This document shows, one piece after another, positions 5,021-7,035 of a stretch of DNA of 7,035 nt. The position numbers and the translations under genes were made by a program. Under the pieces are notes generated by a model, which saw nothing but the letters and a program-made list of their open reading frames with translations, was not told the origin of the DNA and ran no database searches. Source of the DNA: Paracoccaceae bacterium (GTDB taxonomy: Bacteria; Pseudomonadota; Alphaproteobacteria; Rhodobacterales; Rhodobacteraceae); the NCBI GenBank assembly GCA_007128995.1, contig SKWJ01000464.1:1-7035 (forward strand), written 5' to 3'. The first letter of the stretch is position 1, and each line of letters begins with the position of its first letter.

Positions 5021-6547
5021 TTATTTATACGCTTTGATATGGCCTGACTTCAGGCGCAGCATATAGCTGTTCAACTCGCGTTTTACGATCGGCATCAGGA
5101 AATACAGTGCGATGATGTTGAAGATCGCCATAGAGAAGAGCGCCGCATCCGAGAAGTCGATGACCGCATTCAGGCTCGAGACTGCGCCGATGAAGATGAA
5201 CACGCAGAAGATAACCTTGAAAATCAGCTCTTTCGTTTCGCCTTCCCCGAACATGTAGGTCCAGGCCTTCATGCCGTAATAGGACCAGGTCAGCATGGTC
5301 GAGAAGGCAAACAGGAACACCGCAACCGACAAGGCATAGGGCGCCCAGCCAAAAGCCGACCCGAATGCCGCTGATGTGAGCGGAACGCCAGCGGCCGACC
5401 CATCGGCTGTCGCAATGCGTCCAGCATCATCCAGAATATACAATCCGGTACTGCTGTCGATCAGAAGCTGCTGGGTAATGATGATGACCAGAGCCGTCAT
5501 TGTGCAGATCACGACCGTATCGATAAACGGCTCGAGCAGCGAGACGAATCCTTCGCTGATTGGCTCTTTGGTGCGGACAGCCGAATGGGCAATCGCAGCC
5601 GAACCGATCCCGGCCTCGTTAGAGAAGGCAGCCCGACGGAACCCTTGAATGATCGCGCCAATCATCCCGCCGATGATCCCCGTATCCGTGAATGCGCCAC
5701 GGATGATTTCGCCGAAGGCCCACCCAATCAGATCGGCATTCAGCAACAGGATCGACATGCCGACAAGGAAATAACCGATTCCCATGAACGGCACGACCTT
5801 TTCGGTCACTCGGGCGATCGATTTGATCCCACCCACGATCACCATGAACACGATGACCGAAAGGACCACACCAGTTATCCATGTCGGTATACCAAGCACG
5901 CTTTGCACCTGACTGGCGGCCTGATTGGCCTGAAACATGTTCCCGCCGCCCAAGGCCCCAAGCACGCAGAAGACAGAGAACATGACAGCCACAAAACCGC
6001 CCAACGGCAGGCCACGCTCTTCGAACCCCTTCTTGATGTAATACATCGGACCGCCCGAAACGGTGCCGTCAGGATATTCGTTGCGATATTTGACACCAAG
6101 CGTGCATTCGGTGAACTTTGAGGCCATACCAAGCAGCCCTGCCAAGATCATCCAGAATGTCGCGCCCGCGCCACCGATGGACACAGCAACAGCAACGCCT
6201 GCGATATTGCCAAGTCCGACAGTCCCCGACAGGGCGGCGGTCAGTGCCTGAAAGGGACTGACCTCGCCTGCATCACGCGGATCGGAATACTTGCCACGTA
6301 CAATCTGAATGGCGTGGCCAAAGGCACGCACCTGAATGAACCCGAAATAGAATGTGAACACCAAAGCGCCAAGCACCAGCCAGCCCACGATCCAGGGTAC
6401 GCCCGTGCCCGGCAAATTGGCAAAAATCAGATTGACGAACCATCCTGTAGAGGCCGCGAAAATCTCGTCCACACGTTCGGCGACAGACGCACTTGCAGGC
6501 TGCATTGACAGAGCAAGGAGCGCAGGCGCGAAGAAAAGCTTTTTCAT
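5021..6547 (-). CDS. Sodium:alanine/glycine symporter (AGCS family)
   Basis: A 508-residue inner membrane protein of the AGCS family (AlsT/DagA/AgcS type), which imports alanine and/or glycine with Na+. Family motifs are clear: GTVGLGNIAGVA at 108-119, the signature region GGAGATFWM at 125-133, KFTECTLGVKYR at 144-155, GGPMYYI at 165-171, NEAGIGSAAIAH at 310-321 and STMLTWSYYG at 416-425. About ten or eleven membrane segments are visible between residue 50 and 490. The first 20 residues (MKKLFFAPAL...ASA) look like a signal peptide, as in other proteobacterial members. The start at 6547 is chosen because AGGAGA lies 6 bp before it; an upstream ATG at 6586 would overlap the Usp gene end. It follows the Usp gene by 20 bp, so the two are almost certainly one operon. 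Alanine versus glycine preference cannot be read. Confidence 0.93.
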   Translation of the reverse strand: MKKLFFAPALLALSMQPASASVAERVDEIFAASTGWFVNLIFANLPGTGVPWIVGWLVLGALVFTFYFGFIQVRAFGHAIQIVRGKYSDPRDAGEVSPFQALTAALSGTVGLGNIAGVAVAVSIGGAGATFWMILAGLLGMASKFTECTLGVKYRNEYPDGTVSGGPMYYIKKGFEERGLPLGGFVAVMFSVFCVLGALGGGNMFQANQAASQVQSVLGIPTWITGVVLSVIVFMVIVGGIKSIARVTEKVVPFMGIGYFLVGMSILLLNADLIGWAFGEIIRGAFTDTGIIGGMIGAIIQGFRRAAFSNEAGIGSAAIAHSAVRTKEPISEGFVSLLEPFIDTVVICTMTALVIIITQQLLIDSSTGLYILDDAGRIATADGSAAGVPLTSAAFGSAFGWAPYALSVAVFLFAFSTMLTWSYYGMKAWTYMFGEGETKELIFKVIFCVFIFIGAVSSLNAVIDFSDAALFSMAIFNIIALYFLMPIVKRELNSYMLRLKSGHIKAYK

Positions 6548-6553
6548 TTCAAA

Positions 6554-6559
6554 TCTCCT
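6554..6559 (-). promoter_or_regulatory. Ribosome binding site deciding the symporter start
   Basis: On the minus strand AGGAGA (6559-6554) lies 6 bp before the ATG at 6547, inside the 20-bp gap after the Usp stop. It rules in the 508-residue form and argues against the upstream ATG at 6586. Confidence 0.85.
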
Positions 6560-6567
6560 GAAAGCAA

Positions 6568-7002
6568 TCATGGCACGATAGTGCAAGGAACAGGCGCGAC
6601 CTGAGACAGGGTCGCAGTCACAGACCCGAACAACCGGGCCTGAAGCCCCTTCTCACCTGTTCGCCCAATGATGATTTGCGTTGCCTTTACCTCGGTCGCG
6701 AGATCGCAGAGCACCTCGGCGACATGGCCATAGCGGACCTCAGTGGCAACCTGCAGCCCTTCGGCGCTCAGTTTCTTGCGGATCGGTTCAAGAATAACAG
6801 TCTCGGCGCGGCCCACTTCTTCCTTGCGCCGCTTGTGCCGTTCGGCGATCTCTTCAGCACTCAGAAAGGAATAGGGCGACCATTCCAGGACATGCGCCAG
6901 TAAAATATGCGCATTGGCCGCCTTGGCGCGGGCAACCCCGTAGTCCAGCGCGCGATCGCTGGGTGCGCTGCCGTCAAAGGCAATTAGATATAGTTCAGAC
7001 AT
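6568..7002 (-). CDS. Universal stress protein, UspA superfamily, ATP-binding type
   Basis: A 144-residue single-domain Usp protein with the alpha/beta Rossmann-like fold. D10 in IAFDGS is the conserved Asp contacting adenine. The ATP loop G-2x-G-9x-G-S is complete at G113, G116, G126 and S127 (GRTGEKGLQARLFGS), so this is the nucleotide-binding class rather than the non-binding E. coli UspA class. A charged helix at about 49-78 (EEIAERHKRRKEEVGRAE region) follows strand 2. No membrane or partner domain is present. The start at 7002 has a strong AGGAGAGGG site just upstream (7013-7005). It is the first gene of the Usp-symporter operon; Usp proteins encoded with transporters, such as TeaD with the Halomonas TeaABC ectoine TRAP system, regulate the transporter, which may be the role here (inference). 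The promoter lies mostly beyond the right edge. Confidence 0.93.
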   Translation of the reverse strand: MSELYLIAFDGSAPSDRALDYGVARAKAANAHILLAHVLEWSPYSFLSAEEIAERHKRRKEEVGRAETVILEPIRKKLSAEGLQVATEVRYGHVAEVLCDLATEVKATQIIIGRTGEKGLQARLFGSVTATLSQVAPVPCTIVP

Positions 7003-7035
7003 ATCCCTCTCCTGAATGTTTTTGATCCGATGAAT

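Noticed and set aside
5585..6121. A 178-codon plus-strand frame opposite the symporter gene, rich in His, Asp and Arg
   Set aside because: The composition is what results from reading membrane-protein codons antisense; no ribosome site and no domain.

Overview
This looks like an ordinary piece of chromosome from a GC-rich alphaproteobacterium, most likely a Rhodobacterales (Rhodobacter/Roseobacter-type) species. The pointers are a short Rhodobacter-type PmtA phospholipid methyltransferase, an alphaproteobacterial dGTPase-like HD hydrolase divergent from an A-type iron-sulfur carrier, and an Entner-Doudoroff aldolase. I see no mobile element, CRISPR array, tRNA, rRNA or phage gene, and no gap between genes longer than about 160 bp.

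Layout. (1) 1-603, plus strand: the 3' part of eda (KDPG aldolase), probably cut by the left edge. (2) Convergent to it on the minus strand, 666-1100: a small two-CBS-domain protein; a candidate hairpin lies at the junction. (3) 1204-2394, minus: a PLP enzyme of the trans-sulfuration (Cys/Met metabolism) family, whose gene lies directly upstream of the CBS gene. (4) 2556-3749, minus: a dGTPase-like HD-domain triphosphohydrolase. (5) 3750-3828: a very compact divergent control region with back-to-back -10 elements and a small dyad. (6) 3829-4161, plus: an ErpA/IscA-type Fe-S carrier. (7) 4292-4909, plus: PmtA, which probably starts at TTG. (8) 4971-5009: a bidirectional terminator. (9) 5021-6547 and 6568-7002, minus: a two-gene operon of a universal stress protein followed by a sodium:alanine/glycine (AGCS) symporter.

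The genes are mostly housekeeping: sugar-acid catabolism, sulfur amino acid metabolism, nucleotide pool control, Fe-S assembly, phosphatidylcholine synthesis and amino acid uptake. They do not form one pathway. The only functional pairings the sequence supports are Usp with the symporter (20-bp gap) and, more weakly, the PLP enzyme with the CBS protein. I did not find a new biological system here; the findings are modest regulatory and context observations.
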